In this document: piece by piece, positions 6,904 through 14,229 of the stretch
How the letters are laid out: every line of letters starts with the position of its first letter
How positions within the stretch are numbered: position 1 is the first letter of the stretch
The notes under the pieces: generated by a model
Told to the model about the DNA's origin: nothing
What the model saw: only the letters and a program-made list of their open reading frames with translations
The model's database searches: none
Position numbers and translations under genes: made by a program
Assembly (NCBI GenBank): GCA_934385225.1
Contig: CAKRPQ010000030.1
Coordinates: forward strand, 1-20,979
Reading direction: 5' to 3'
DNA: 20,979 bases
DNA from: an uncultured Eubacteriales bacterium
Lineage (GTDB): Bacteria; Bacillota; Clostridia; Oscillospirales; CAG-272

Positions 6904-7401
6904 ATGATAAAATCAATCGAAAATTTTCTGTTTTTAACCCTCGGAAAAGAACTTTGCGTATTCATTTGTTCTATGATACCGATAATAGAGCTGCGCGGTG
7001 CGATACCGCTCGGCGCACTTTACGGTATGAACGTTTTCGAAACATATTTTCTCAGCGTTCTCGGCAATCTTCTTCCTGTGCCGTTCATTCTGCTTTTCAT
7101 ACGGGCAATTCTTGATTTTATGAAAAAACGCAAAGGACTTAAAAAAGTTGCGCTCTGGGTCGAAGCAAAGGCAAACAAAAATAAGACTAAAATAGAAAAG
7201 TACGCCTATTTCGGGCTTCTTCTGTTTGTCGCTGTTCCTCTTCCGGGAACAGGCGCGTGGACGGGCGCACTCATTGCGGCACTTATGAAGATGAAATTCT
7301 GGAAATCCTTCCTCTTTATTGCGCTTGGCGTGCTTGGCGCAGGTATCATAATGTCTCTTATTTCGTTCGGAATTGCGGGCGTAGTAAATATTTTTTCGTA
7401 A
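6904..7401 (+). CDS. COG2426 small membrane protein (putative small multidrug export)
   Basis: A 165-residue membrane protein. Seen: hydrophobic segments at both ends, IIELRGAIPLGALYG near residues 27-41, a basic Lys-rich cytosolic loop in the middle (KKRKGLKKVALWVEAKANKN) and VPLPGTGAWTGALIAALM near residues 110-127. The ELRGAIP and PLPGTGAWTG motifs are those of the COG2426 / 'small multidrug export protein' family. That name has little functional support, and the paired motifs resemble re-entrant loops of DedA-like proteins. GGGGA precedes ATG 6904. It starts 12 bases after ribU with no promoter or terminator between them, so it likely shares the FMN riboswitch. A role in flavin handling is a hypothesis from context only. 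Confidence 0.83.
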   Translation: MIKSIENFLFLTLGKELCVFICSMIPIIELRGAIPLGALYGMNVFETYFLSVLGNLLPVPFILLFIRAILDFMKKRKGLKKVALWVEAKANKNKTKIEKYAYFGLLLFVAVPLPGTGAWTGALIAALMKMKFWKSFLFIALGVLGAGIIMSLISFGIAGVVNIFS

Positions 7402-7416
7402 AATGTCGAAAAACTA

Positions 7417-7445
7417 TTGATTTTATCCGCAAAATGTGTTATAAT
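7417..7445 (+). promoter_or_regulatory. Promoter of the metK operon
   Basis: TTGATT (7417-7422), a 17-base spacer and TATAAT (7440-7445), with TGT just before the -10 (extended -10). Initiation near 7452 places the whole SAM riboswitch in the transcript. Confidence 0.88.
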
Positions 7446-7476
7446 ACTTCTCGTTAAAATCGAATAGTAATCTGAT

Positions 7477-7557
7477 CTTATCAAGAGTGGCGGAGGGACT
7501 GGCCCTGTGAAGCCCGGCAACCTACATTATGCAAGGTGCTAATTCCCGAGAGATGAG
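7477..7557 (+). promoter_or_regulatory. SAM-I (S-box) riboswitch aptamer
   Basis: S-box consensus blocks are clear: AAGAGTGGCGGAGGGACTGG (7483-7502), CCCTGTGAAGCCCGGCAACC (7503-7522), AAGGTGCTAATTCC (7533-7546) and the closing GAGAGATGAG. P1 pairs CTTATC (7477-7482) with GATGAG (7552-7557) through five Watson-Crick pairs and one U-G wobble. The class binds S-adenosylmethionine and shuts down methionine and SAM genes by premature termination; metK downstream agrees. Confidence 0.97.
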
Positions 7558-7574
7558 TGTTATGACGAACTTTC

Positions 7575-7603
7575 CTCCCTCGGTGTGCCGAGGGAGTTTT
7601 TTT
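7575..7603 (+). terminator. SAM-dependent terminator of the metK leader
   Basis: A perfect 9-bp stem, CTCCCTCGG (7575-7583) with CCGAGGGAG (7588-7596), a TGTG loop and seven T residues (7597-7603). The left arm can instead pair with 7546-7555 (8 of 10 positions, including contiguous CCGAG/CTCGG), which includes the P1 3' strand. This gives the classic S-box antiterminator: without SAM the antiterminator forms and metK is read; with SAM P1 forms and the terminator folds. It probably also ends any transcript arriving from the ribU operon. Confidence 0.93.
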
Positions 7604-7662
7604 ACGGGTACTTGTTGTCGGTTTACTGTTTGTTTCACTAAATGCAAAGGAAGGAAACCAAA

Positions 7663-8847
7663 ATGAAAAAAGTACTTTTCACATCTGAATCCGTAACCGA
7701 AGGACACCCCGACAAAATTTGCGACAAGATTTCCGATTCTATTCTTGACGCAATGCTCGAACAGGATCCCATGTCACGCGTTGCCTGCGAGACTTGCTGT
7801 ACGACGGGTCTTGTAATGGTAATGGGCGAAATCACGACAAAAGCAAGCGTGGATATTCAGCAGATAGTCAGAGATACGGTAAGAGAAATCGGCTACGACA
7901 GAGCAAAATACGGTTTTGACTGCGACAGCTGTTCCGTAATAAGCTCAATACACAAGCAGTCACCCGATATTGCACTCGGAGTTGACAAATCGCTTGAAGC
8001 AAAAGAGGGCGAGGACACCGACGAATTTGACACGGGCGCGGGAGACCAGGGACTTATGTTCGGCTTTGCCTGCGACGAAACTCCCGAACTTATGCCGCTC
8101 CCGATCTCGGTGGCGCATAAGCTCGCAAAGAGACTTACCGAGGTCAGAAAGAACGGAACGATCCCGTACCTACGTCCCGACGGAAAAACGCAGGTTACGA
8201 TTGAATACGACGACGATAAGCCTGTAAGAGTTGACACAATCGTCGTTTCCTCGCAGCACAGCGACAACGTAACTCTCGAACAGATCAGAAAAGATATAAT
8301 CGAGAATGTTATAAACGTTATTGTTCCCGCAGATATGATGGACGATAACACAAAGATACTTGTAAACCCCACAGGGCGGTTTGTCGTCGGCGGTCCTATG
8401 GGCGACAGCGGTCTCACGGGAAGAAAGATAATCGTTGATACTTACGGCGGATATTCACGTCACGGCGGCGGAGCATTTTCGGGCAAAGACCCGACAAAGG
8501 TTGACCGCTCGGCGTCCTATGCGGCAAGATATATCGCAAAGAACGTTGTCGCGGCGGGACTTGCGAAGAAGTGCGAAGTCCAGATTGCCTATGCTATCGG
8601 CGTTGCGCGCCCGGTTTCGGTTATGATAGACACATTCGGTACGGCAAAGGTCGATGAAAAGAAAATTTCCGACGCGGTGATGAAGCTCGTTGATCTCAGA
8701 CCTGCCGCTATAATCAAAAAATTTGATCTCCGCCGCCCGATATACAAGGAAACAGCGGCATACGGACATATGGGCAGAGAAGATCTCGGCGTTCTTTGGG
8801 AGAAAACCGACATTGCCGATAAGCTCGCGGCAGAACTCGGCGTATAA
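7663..8847 (+). CDS. metK: S-adenosylmethionine synthetase
   Basis: A 394-residue methionine adenosyltransferase making SAM from methionine and ATP in the cytosol, normally as a tetramer. Visible motifs: SESVTEGHPDKICD (residues 8-21, with the catalytic His15), GAGDQGLMFG (125-134), the DTYGGYSRHGGGAFSGKD loop with the phosphate-binding region, and DPTKVDRSASYAARY. Length is standard. ATG 7663 is chosen because AAGGAAGG (7647-7654) lies 8 bases upstream; an in-frame ATG at 7642 precedes this site and lacks one. The SAM-I riboswitch gives product feedback. recD2 follows after 43 bases without a clear terminator or promoter. Confidence 0.97.
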   Translation: MKKVLFTSESVTEGHPDKICDKISDSILDAMLEQDPMSRVACETCCTTGLVMVMGEITTKASVDIQQIVRDTVREIGYDRAKYGFDCDSCSVISSIHKQSPDIALGVDKSLEAKEGEDTDEFDTGAGDQGLMFGFACDETPELMPLPISVAHKLAKRLTEVRKNGTIPYLRPDGKTQVTIEYDDDKPVRVDTIVVSSQHSDNVTLEQIRKDIIENVINVIVPADMMDDNTKILVNPTGRFVVGGPMGDSGLTGRKIIVDTYGGYSRHGGGAFSGKDPTKVDRSASYAARYIAKNVVAAGLAKKCEVQIAYAIGVARPVSVMIDTFGTAKVDEKKISDAVMKLVDLRPAAIIKKFDLRRPIYKETAAYGHMGREDLGVLWEKTDIADKLAAELGV

Positions 8848-8890
8848 TATAAGATAAAATTGTAAACAACCCCGGATTGGAGGTGAGGAA

Positions 8891-11116
8891 TTGGAGAACG
8901 AGAACAGAACAGAACGCCTGTGCGGCAGCGTTGACAGGGTCGTTTATCAGAATGAGGAAAACGGCTACGCAATATGCAGCTTTGGCACGGACGAGGGAGA
9001 TCTTATCACCATAGTCGGCACAATTCCTTACGTCACGGAGGGAGAACGTCTCTCCGTTATCGGCACATGGGTACATAATGCAAAGTACGGCAGACAGTTC
9101 AAGGTGAACTCGTATGAAAAAGAGCTGCCCGCCGATACCGATTCGATGATACGTTATCTTGCGTCGGGAACGATAAAGGGAATAGGCGCAAAGCGCGCGA
9201 TAAAGATTGTCGAAGAGTTCGGAGAAGACACTTTCGACGTGATCGAAAACCATCCCGAATGGCTTGCGCGCATTTCGGGTATTACGAAGAAAACTGCTTT
9301 TGAAATCTCGGAAAATTTCAAAGCCGAGGCGGGTATGCGCTCGGTTATGATATTTTTCAGAGAGTTTTTCGGACCCGCAACAATAGTAAAGATATATAAA
9401 CAGTGGGGGTCGGAGGCTGTGACCGTTGCAAAAAAGAACCCTTACCTGCTCTGCGACTGCATTGACGGTATAGGGTTTGAAAAAGCGGACGCTATGGCTG
9501 CAAAGCTCCTCGCCGACCCGAATTCGGACGGCAGAGTGATGAGCGGAATGCAATATCTGCTGACGCATAACGCCGCACAGAACGGTCACGTCTGCCTGCC
9601 GAAGGAAAAGCTGATCGAAGGCACTTCAAAAATGCTCGGAGTAAGTGCCGAACGTGCCGAAGAGGGACTGCGCCTGCTTTTATCTGCCGGGCGCGTGAAG
9701 TATTCCGTTTTTGACGGCGTAACCTACATTTATGAAAAGTCGGCGTACAGCGCCGAAGTTTTTATTGCCGAAAAACTCACCGCCATCGACGGCACTTGTC
9801 CGAAAATGAATGTTTCGGATATAGAACGCTTCATTATGAAAGAGGAGGCGGCGGGCGGAATAAGGTATGCGGCACGCCAGCGTGAAGCTATATCCTCGGC
9901 GCTTGAAAACGGCGTTATGATACTCACGGGAGGACCCGGAACGGGAAAAACGACGGTAATAAAAGCACTTATCGGCATTTTTGAGAGTATGAATATGAAG
10001 GTCGCGCTCGCGGCACCGACGGGACGCGCGGCAAAGAGAATGTCCGAATCGACGATGTGCGAGGCAAAAACGATACACCGTCTTCTTGAAATGGAGTATT
10101 CGGAGGGCGAAAATGCGATTTTTCTCCGTGATGAGAAGAATTTTCTTGACGAAAATGTTATAGTCATTGACGAAGCGTCAATGATAGACTCCGCGCTTGC
10201 GGCGGCGCTTCTTCGGGCGATAAAACCGGGTGCGAGGCTTATTTTTATAGGCGACGCGGATCAGCTCCCGTCTGTCGGCGCAGGTAACGTCCTGCGCGAC
10301 ATTATCGCAAGCGACCGTTTCGCGACCGTAAGACTTGATGTGATTTTCAGACAGGCGGAAAAAAGCCTTATCGTGACAAATTCGCACACCATAAACGAGG
10401 GAAGATGCCCGAATCTCGGCGTAAAGGACAACGATTTCTTTTTTCTCGCGCGTGAAACAGACCGTGAAATTGCCGCAACTATTGCAGACCTTTGTAAAAA
10501 CCGTCTGCCGAGAACCTACGGCGCGGACACGGTTTTTCGTATTCAGGTCATATCGCCGTCAAGACGCGGCGAGGCGGGAACGGATAACCTGAATATCATT
10601 TTGCAGGAGACGCTTAACCCGAAGGACGAAAAAAAGCGAGAATATAAGTTCCGCGAGCGTGTTTTCCGTGAAGGCGACCGTGTTATGCAGACGAAAAACG
10701 ATTACGATATCGAGTGGGAAAGCTCCGACGGCGGAAGAAGCGGTCACGGCGTTTTCAACGGCGATATCGGAACGATAAAACGCATATCCGTCACCGAACA
10801 GTGCATGGAAATAATGTTCGATGACCACCGCGTAATGTATGATTTTACCGCGCTTGAAAATCTCGAACACGCTTATGCGATAACGGTACATAAAAGTCAG
10901 GGAAGCGAATACCCCATCGTGATAATCCCTATGTATTCGTGCTCGCAGGTGCTTATGACGAGAAATCTGCTTTACACCGCGGTCACACGAGCCGAAAAAA
11001 TGGTTATACTTGTCGGCAGGGAAGAGTATGTCAGAAAAATGGTTGAGAATAACAGACAGACGCTCCGTTATACGGGGCTTGCGAAGCGTCTGCGGAAATC
11101 GGAGATGGTACTATGA
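8891..11116 (+). CDS. recD2: RecD2-type ATP-dependent DNA helicase
   Basis: A 741-residue superfamily 1B 5'-3' helicase. RecD2 proteins act in DNA repair and recombination without RecBC. Domains in order: an OB-like N-terminal part, a helix-hairpin-helix segment ASGTIKGIGAKRA (residues 91-103), further HhH modules, Walker A GGPGTGKTT (347-355), Walker B VIDEAS (about 424-429), GDADQLPSVGAGNVL (motif III), an inserted SH3-like region, and motif VI near the end (ITVHKSQGSE then LLYTAVTRA). The start is TTG 8891, placed by GGAGGTGAGG at 8879-8888; no ATG gives a full N-terminus. Length fits the family. It follows metK by 43 bases and overlaps comF by an ATGA junction, so translation of the two is coupled. 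SAM control by read-through is possible. Confidence 0.95.
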   Translation: MENENRTERLCGSVDRVVYQNEENGYAICSFGTDEGDLITIVGTIPYVTEGERLSVIGTWVHNAKYGRQFKVNSYEKELPADTDSMIRYLASGTIKGIGAKRAIKIVEEFGEDTFDVIENHPEWLARISGITKKTAFEISENFKAEAGMRSVMIFFREFFGPATIVKIYKQWGSEAVTVAKKNPYLLCDCIDGIGFEKADAMAAKLLADPNSDGRVMSGMQYLLTHNAAQNGHVCLPKEKLIEGTSKMLGVSAERAEEGLRLLLSAGRVKYSVFDGVTYIYEKSAYSAEVFIAEKLTAIDGTCPKMNVSDIERFIMKEEAAGGIRYAARQREAISSALENGVMILTGGPGTGKTTVIKALIGIFESMNMKVALAAPTGRAAKRMSESTMCEAKTIHRLLEMEYSEGENAIFLRDEKNFLDENVIVIDEASMIDSALAAALLRAIKPGARLIFIGDADQLPSVGAGNVLRDIIASDRFATVRLDVIFRQAEKSLIVTNSHTINEGRCPNLGVKDNDFFFLARETDREIAATIADLCKNRLPRTYGADTVFRIQVISPSRRGEAGTDNLNIILQETLNPKDEKKREYKFRERVFREGDRVMQTKNDYDIEWESSDGGRSGHGVFNGDIGTIKRISVTEQCMEIMFDDHRVMYDFTALENLEHAYAITVHKSQGSEYPIVIIPMYSCSQVLMTRNLLYTAVTRAEKMVILVGREEYVRKMVENNRQTLRYTGLAKRLRKSEMVL

Positions 11117-11847
11117 GACTTGCCGATCTGCTTTTTCCTCCGAAGTGCGTTTCATGTAGAAAGATACTGAGTGCCGAGAAGAGAAACGGCAAAACTGTCG
11201 GCATTGCTCTTTGCCCCGATTGCAGAGCCGAATGGGAGAAAGCAAAACTTGAAAAGTGCCGTTTTTGCGGTGAGGCGATGATAGACTGCCGATGCAAACC
11301 TCCTCTTCTCTTTGAAAACGGGAAGATACGCGATTGTATAAAGCTCTGTAAATATAAAACGGGCAAAAGAGTCGTACAGAATAAAATGATATACGCTCTT
11401 AAAACCCGCGCTCTTTGGAATAATGGAACTTTTCTCTCGTCGCAGCTCGCAAGAGTTCTCGAAAACAGAGTTCCGCACGCGGAGGAAGCCGTCGTTACGT
11501 TTGTCCCGCGCAGAACAAAGAGTATAAGATTTTACGGCTACGATCAGGCAGCCGTCCTTGCGGAGGGAATTGCCGAAAATCTCGGTGCCGATTTTGTCCG
11601 CGTTATAAAACGCCGCGGAGGTCTTGAACAGAAGAGGCTGCGAGCCGCCGAAAGAGATAAAAACACAAAACTTTCCCTTGCACCGAGAAAACATATAAAG
11701 ACGGATCTTGCGGGCAAAACCGTTATTCTTGTCGATGATGTTATAACGTCGGGCGCAAGTATGGCTGTTTGTGCCGATATTCTCGTCTCGCTCGGAGCAG
11801 ACAAAGTTTATTGCGCCGCCGTCGCCGAAACAGAGCGCAGATTGTGA
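11113..11847 (+). CDS. comF: ComF family protein (phosphoribosyltransferase-like competence protein)
   Basis: A 244-residue ComFC-type protein. The N-terminal Cys clusters (C12/C15, C34/C37, C49/C52, C59/C61) form the expected zinc-binding region. A phosphoribosyltransferase fold follows, with the PRPP-binding motif VILVDDVITSGAS near residues 204-216. ComFC takes part in DNA uptake during natural transformation in Bacillus and related bacteria, probably in the cytosol handling incoming single strands. The ATG overlaps the recD2 stop (ATGA), implying translational coupling and a shared message. The pairing with a recombination helicase is functionally sensible. Its stop lies two bases from the convergent AraC-type gene, with no visible terminator. 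Confidence 0.93.
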   Translation: MRLADLLFPPKCVSCRKILSAEKRNGKTVGIALCPDCRAEWEKAKLEKCRFCGEAMIDCRCKPPLLFENGKIRDCIKLCKYKTGKRVVQNKMIYALKTRALWNNGTFLSSQLARVLENRVPHAEEAVVTFVPRRTKSIRFYGYDQAAVLAEGIAENLGADFVRVIKRRGGLEQKRLRAAERDKNTKLSLAPRKHIKTDLAGKTVILVDDVITSGASMAVCADILVSLGADKVYCAAVAETERRL

Positions 11848-11849
11848 GC

Positions 11850-12716
11850 TTATGCTCCGTGCTGGTTCCTGAATTTTGAGGGCGACAGCCCGACTACTTT
11901 TTTGAAGCTGTTGGAAAAATATGTAGCGTCCGAGAATCCGGCGAGGTTCGCCACCGCGCCGATCGGAAGTGTGCTGTCTTCAAGCAGAACTTTCGCAACA
12001 TTTATGCGGTAATTTATAATATAGGAATGTAGTGAGACGCCTGTTGATTTTTTGAAGATCCTGTTCAGATATACGGGGTGAAAATGAACCATTTCCGCTA
12101 TTTCGGAGTCTATCCGCGGGTTTTTGAAGTTCGATTCGATGTATTTTATCACTTCGACGGAAATGTCGTTTTCAGCCCTGTTTTTGTGAGATTCTTCACC
12201 ACGCACGATTGAAATAAGTATTGATTTGAGTAATGACGAGAGAAGCTCGTTTGTGTATTTTCCGCCTAAAAGGTATTCCCTTAGCAAAGTATCGAATCTG
12301 TTCCTGAAATCGGGAACATTTTTTTGTATTATCGGACGGTTGAGTTCGGGGCAGTCGTCGAAATACACCTTTTCGAGCACATCGCTTTCGCTGAATTTTT
12401 CACTTAATATCGGGTGATAGCTTTTGCGCCTGTTCATATGATTTTCAGTGTAGTCAAAGTTTACGGAGATGAATTTGAACGGATTGTTTTCGCTTTTGTG
12501 CCACATATATTCGGTTCCGCTGCCAATGAGAATGACACTTCCCGTGCCTATTTCCACGCATTTCCCCGAAACGGAGATTTTGCCTTTGCCCGAATTTATA
12601 TAAAATATCCTGTGATCGCTTGCTTTGACGAGACGAAAAGAGTCGTTGCACTTTGCGTCTGAAAAATCAATGGAAAGGGTCTGTCTGACGAACGGAGATA
12701 TTTCCGAAAACTTCAT
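11850..12716 (-). CDS. AraC family transcriptional regulator
   Basis: A 288-residue regulator. The N-terminal half (about 1-140) looks like a cupin-type ligand-binding domain, with YINSGKGKISVSGK and a beta-rich pattern. The C-terminal 100 residues carry two helix-turn-helix motifs: IAEMVHFHPVYLNRIFKKST, and IGAVANLAGFSDATYFSNSF followed by KKVVGLSPSKFR, the AraC signature. Most such proteins sense a sugar or related compound and activate neighbouring catabolic genes. The start at 12716 has GGAGGA on the minus strand at 12722-12727. It is the only minus-strand gene in the window. It is divergent from a Gfo/Idh/MocA oxidoreductase, its likely target, and convergent with comF. Confidence 0.94.
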   Translation of the reverse strand: MKFSEISPFVRQTLSIDFSDAKCNDSFRLVKASDHRIFYINSGKGKISVSGKCVEIGTGSVILIGSGTEYMWHKSENNPFKFISVNFDYTENHMNRRKSYHPILSEKFSESDVLEKVYFDDCPELNRPIIQKNVPDFRNRFDTLLREYLLGGKYTNELLSSLLKSILISIVRGEESHKNRAENDISVEVIKYIESNFKNPRIDSEIAEMVHFHPVYLNRIFKKSTGVSLHSYIINYRINVAKVLLEDSTLPIGAVANLAGFSDATYFSNSFKKVVGLSPSKFRNQHGA

Positions 12717-12739
12717 ATTTATCCTCCGAAAGTTTATTT

Positions 12740-12806
12740 TTTATAAATATACGTTTAAAAAAAGCATTTACCGTAGGACTTTACTACATTATAATATATT
12801 TATAAA
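12740..12806. repeat. 12-bp inverted repeat spanning the divergent promoter region
   Basis: TTTATAAATATA (12740-12751) is the exact reverse complement of TATATTTATAAA (12795-12806), 43 bases apart. The right arm begins at the last base of the -10 box of the oxidoreductase gene. The left arm lies about 24 bases before the araC start codon. The arms are AT-only, so promoter-like composition could explain part of the symmetry. They could also be operator halves. A smaller dyad, GTAG/CTAC (12773-12787), lies between them. Confidence 0.5.
12767..12795 (+). promoter_or_regulatory. Promoter of the Gfo/Idh/MocA gene
   Basis: TTTACC (12767-12772, four of six consensus bases), a 17-base spacer and a perfect TATAAT (12790-12795). 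The weak -35 suits an activator-dependent promoter, consistent with the divergent AraC-type gene. No convincing minus-strand promoter for the regulator was found in the same 114 bases. Confidence 0.65.
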
Positions 12807-12830
12807 GATAAATCAAGGAGATAATGAAAA

Positions 12831-14096
12831 ATGAACAAAAAAATCAGAATTTGTGTCATAGGCTGCGGCGGATTTGCAAATTACTTCGTCCCCCTTTTCA
12901 AGGCGCATCCGCTTGTCGAAAAAACGGCTGTCTGCGACCTTATACCCGAAAGGGCGCAGGAATATTCGGAAAAGTACGGTGTTCCGACAGTAAGCAGTTT
13001 TGAGGAGGTTCTCTCCTCGGACGATTTCAACGCGGTGGCAATAATAACGCAGCGCTATACTCACGGTGAGCTTGTAAAGAGAGCACTTGAAGCGGGAAAG
13101 AATGTTTACAGCGCGGTTCCGTGCGGTATTACGGTAGAGGAAATAAAGGATATTGAAGCACTCGTCAGAAAAACACGTCTTACATATTCGATGGGCGAGA
13201 CGGGATATTACCGTGCGCAGGCGATATACTGCCGCGACCTGTTTAAGAAAGGCGTTTTCGGTGAATTTGTCTACGGTGAAGCACAGTATAATCATGATAT
13301 AAGAAATATGGAAAAGAGTTTCAAGCGTTCGGGCGGCGACGATTGGAAGAAATACGCGGGATTTCCGCCTTTCTTCTACCCGACACACTCAACGTCGATG
13401 ATCCTCGGCGCAATGCCGGGTGTAAGAGCCGTAAGCGTTGTTGCGGAAGGGTATGAGAGCAAGACAAGGAAGGACATTTTCGGCTACGGAGATACGAACT
13501 TCTACGGAAATCCCTTTGCGAACTGTTCAATGCTTATGAAGCTTTCAAACGGCGGTGTGGTTCGTATCAGCGAAAACCGCTGCATCGGATGGAAAGCTCC
13601 TGAAACCTACATAAGCAAGTTTTACGGCAGTGATGCCGCGTATGAATTTGCCGTCGCAAAGCATTATCTTGAAACATGGTCGGATAAGGGCGACGGAAGC
13701 GTTGATATAAAGGACGTGAGCGATCTTCTTACACCTGTAAGCTATCATAATGACCTTAAAGAAAAGTACGAGGAGACGCTTAACGAGATAGCAAACGGCG
13801 GAAGATTCTGCGAAGGCGCACCGATACACCCCACAACAAGACTTCCGAGAGAGTTTGACGGAATGCCGAACGGTCATAACGGAACACATCATTTTATGGT
13901 TGACGACTTTTGTAAGGCGGCATATACGGGAAAACTTTCTCCGACGAATATCTGGGAGGCGGCTCGGTTCAATATTCCCGGACTTGTTGCCCACGAATCC
14001 GCTCTTCGCGGAGGAATACCGCTTGAAGTCCCGTATCTCGGCGAACCGCCGAAAGACTGGGAACTTCTTGACCCAGACGGTTACTATAAAAATTAA
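12831..14096 (+). CDS. Gfo/Idh/MocA family oxidoreductase
   Basis: A 421-residue NAD(P)-dependent dehydrogenase-like protein. A Rossmann domain opens it (RICVIGCGGFANYF, residues 5-18, fitting GxGGxA), followed by the C-terminal alpha/beta substrate domain. Family members oxidise or epimerise sugars, inositols or their derivatives, or act as NAD-dependent glycosidases. The usual EKP motif after the Rossmann fold is here SAVPCG, so the common catalytic lysine is missing at that position. The later segment FPPFFYPTHSTSMIL supplies a candidate catalytic His. As I recall, a subgroup with 'SAVP' and 'YPTHS' exists, so this is probably a real subfamily rather than damage. ATG 12831 follows AAGGAG. 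It is monocistronic, ending in a terminator, and likely controlled by the divergent AraC-type protein. The substrate is unknown. Confidence 0.88.
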   Translation: MNKKIRICVIGCGGFANYFVPLFKAHPLVEKTAVCDLIPERAQEYSEKYGVPTVSSFEEVLSSDDFNAVAIITQRYTHGELVKRALEAGKNVYSAVPCGITVEEIKDIEALVRKTRLTYSMGETGYYRAQAIYCRDLFKKGVFGEFVYGEAQYNHDIRNMEKSFKRSGGDDWKKYAGFPPFFYPTHSTSMILGAMPGVRAVSVVAEGYESKTRKDIFGYGDTNFYGNPFANCSMLMKLSNGGVVRISENRCIGWKAPETYISKFYGSDAAYEFAVAKHYLETWSDKGDGSVDIKDVSDLLTPVSYHNDLKEKYEETLNEIANGGRFCEGAPIHPTTRLPREFDGMPNGHNGTHHFMVDDFCKAAYTGKLSPTNIWEAARFNIPGLVAHESALRGGIPLEVPYLGEPPKDWELLDPDGYYKN

Positions 14097-14103
14097 ACAT
14101 CAG

Positions 14104-14145
14104 ATCTGCCGCTCTGCCGCTTACGCACATGAGCGGCAGATTTTT
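14104..14145 (+). terminator. Terminator after the oxidoreductase, with duplicated left arm
   Basis: ATCTGCCGCT (14104-14113) pairs perfectly with AGCGGCAGAT (14132-14141), and T residues run to 14145. The left arm unit CTGCCGCT is tandemly repeated (14106-14121), so the right arm can also pair with the second copy (14114-14121) to give an 8-bp stem and a 10-base loop. Confidence 0.87.
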
Positions 14146-14168
14146 GCACCGCCTTTTTCGGATACATA

Positions 14169-14197
14169 TTGAAAAAAGCAAAAAAATATGTTATACT
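14169..14197 (+). promoter_or_regulatory. Promoter of the CPBP-tadA operon
   Basis: TTGAAA (14169-14174), a 17-base spacer, then TATACT (14192-14197) with TGT directly before it (extended -10). Initiation near 14204 means the in-frame ATG at 14188 lies inside the promoter and cannot start the protein. Confidence 0.8.
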
Positions 14198-14229
14198 TAT
14201 TAAAAATTGTTTTGGGGAGGTGTCATACA

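Noticed and set aside
8843..8848. TATAAT overlapping the metK stop as a recD2 promoter
   Set aside because: No -35-like hexamer at the right distance and no TG extension.
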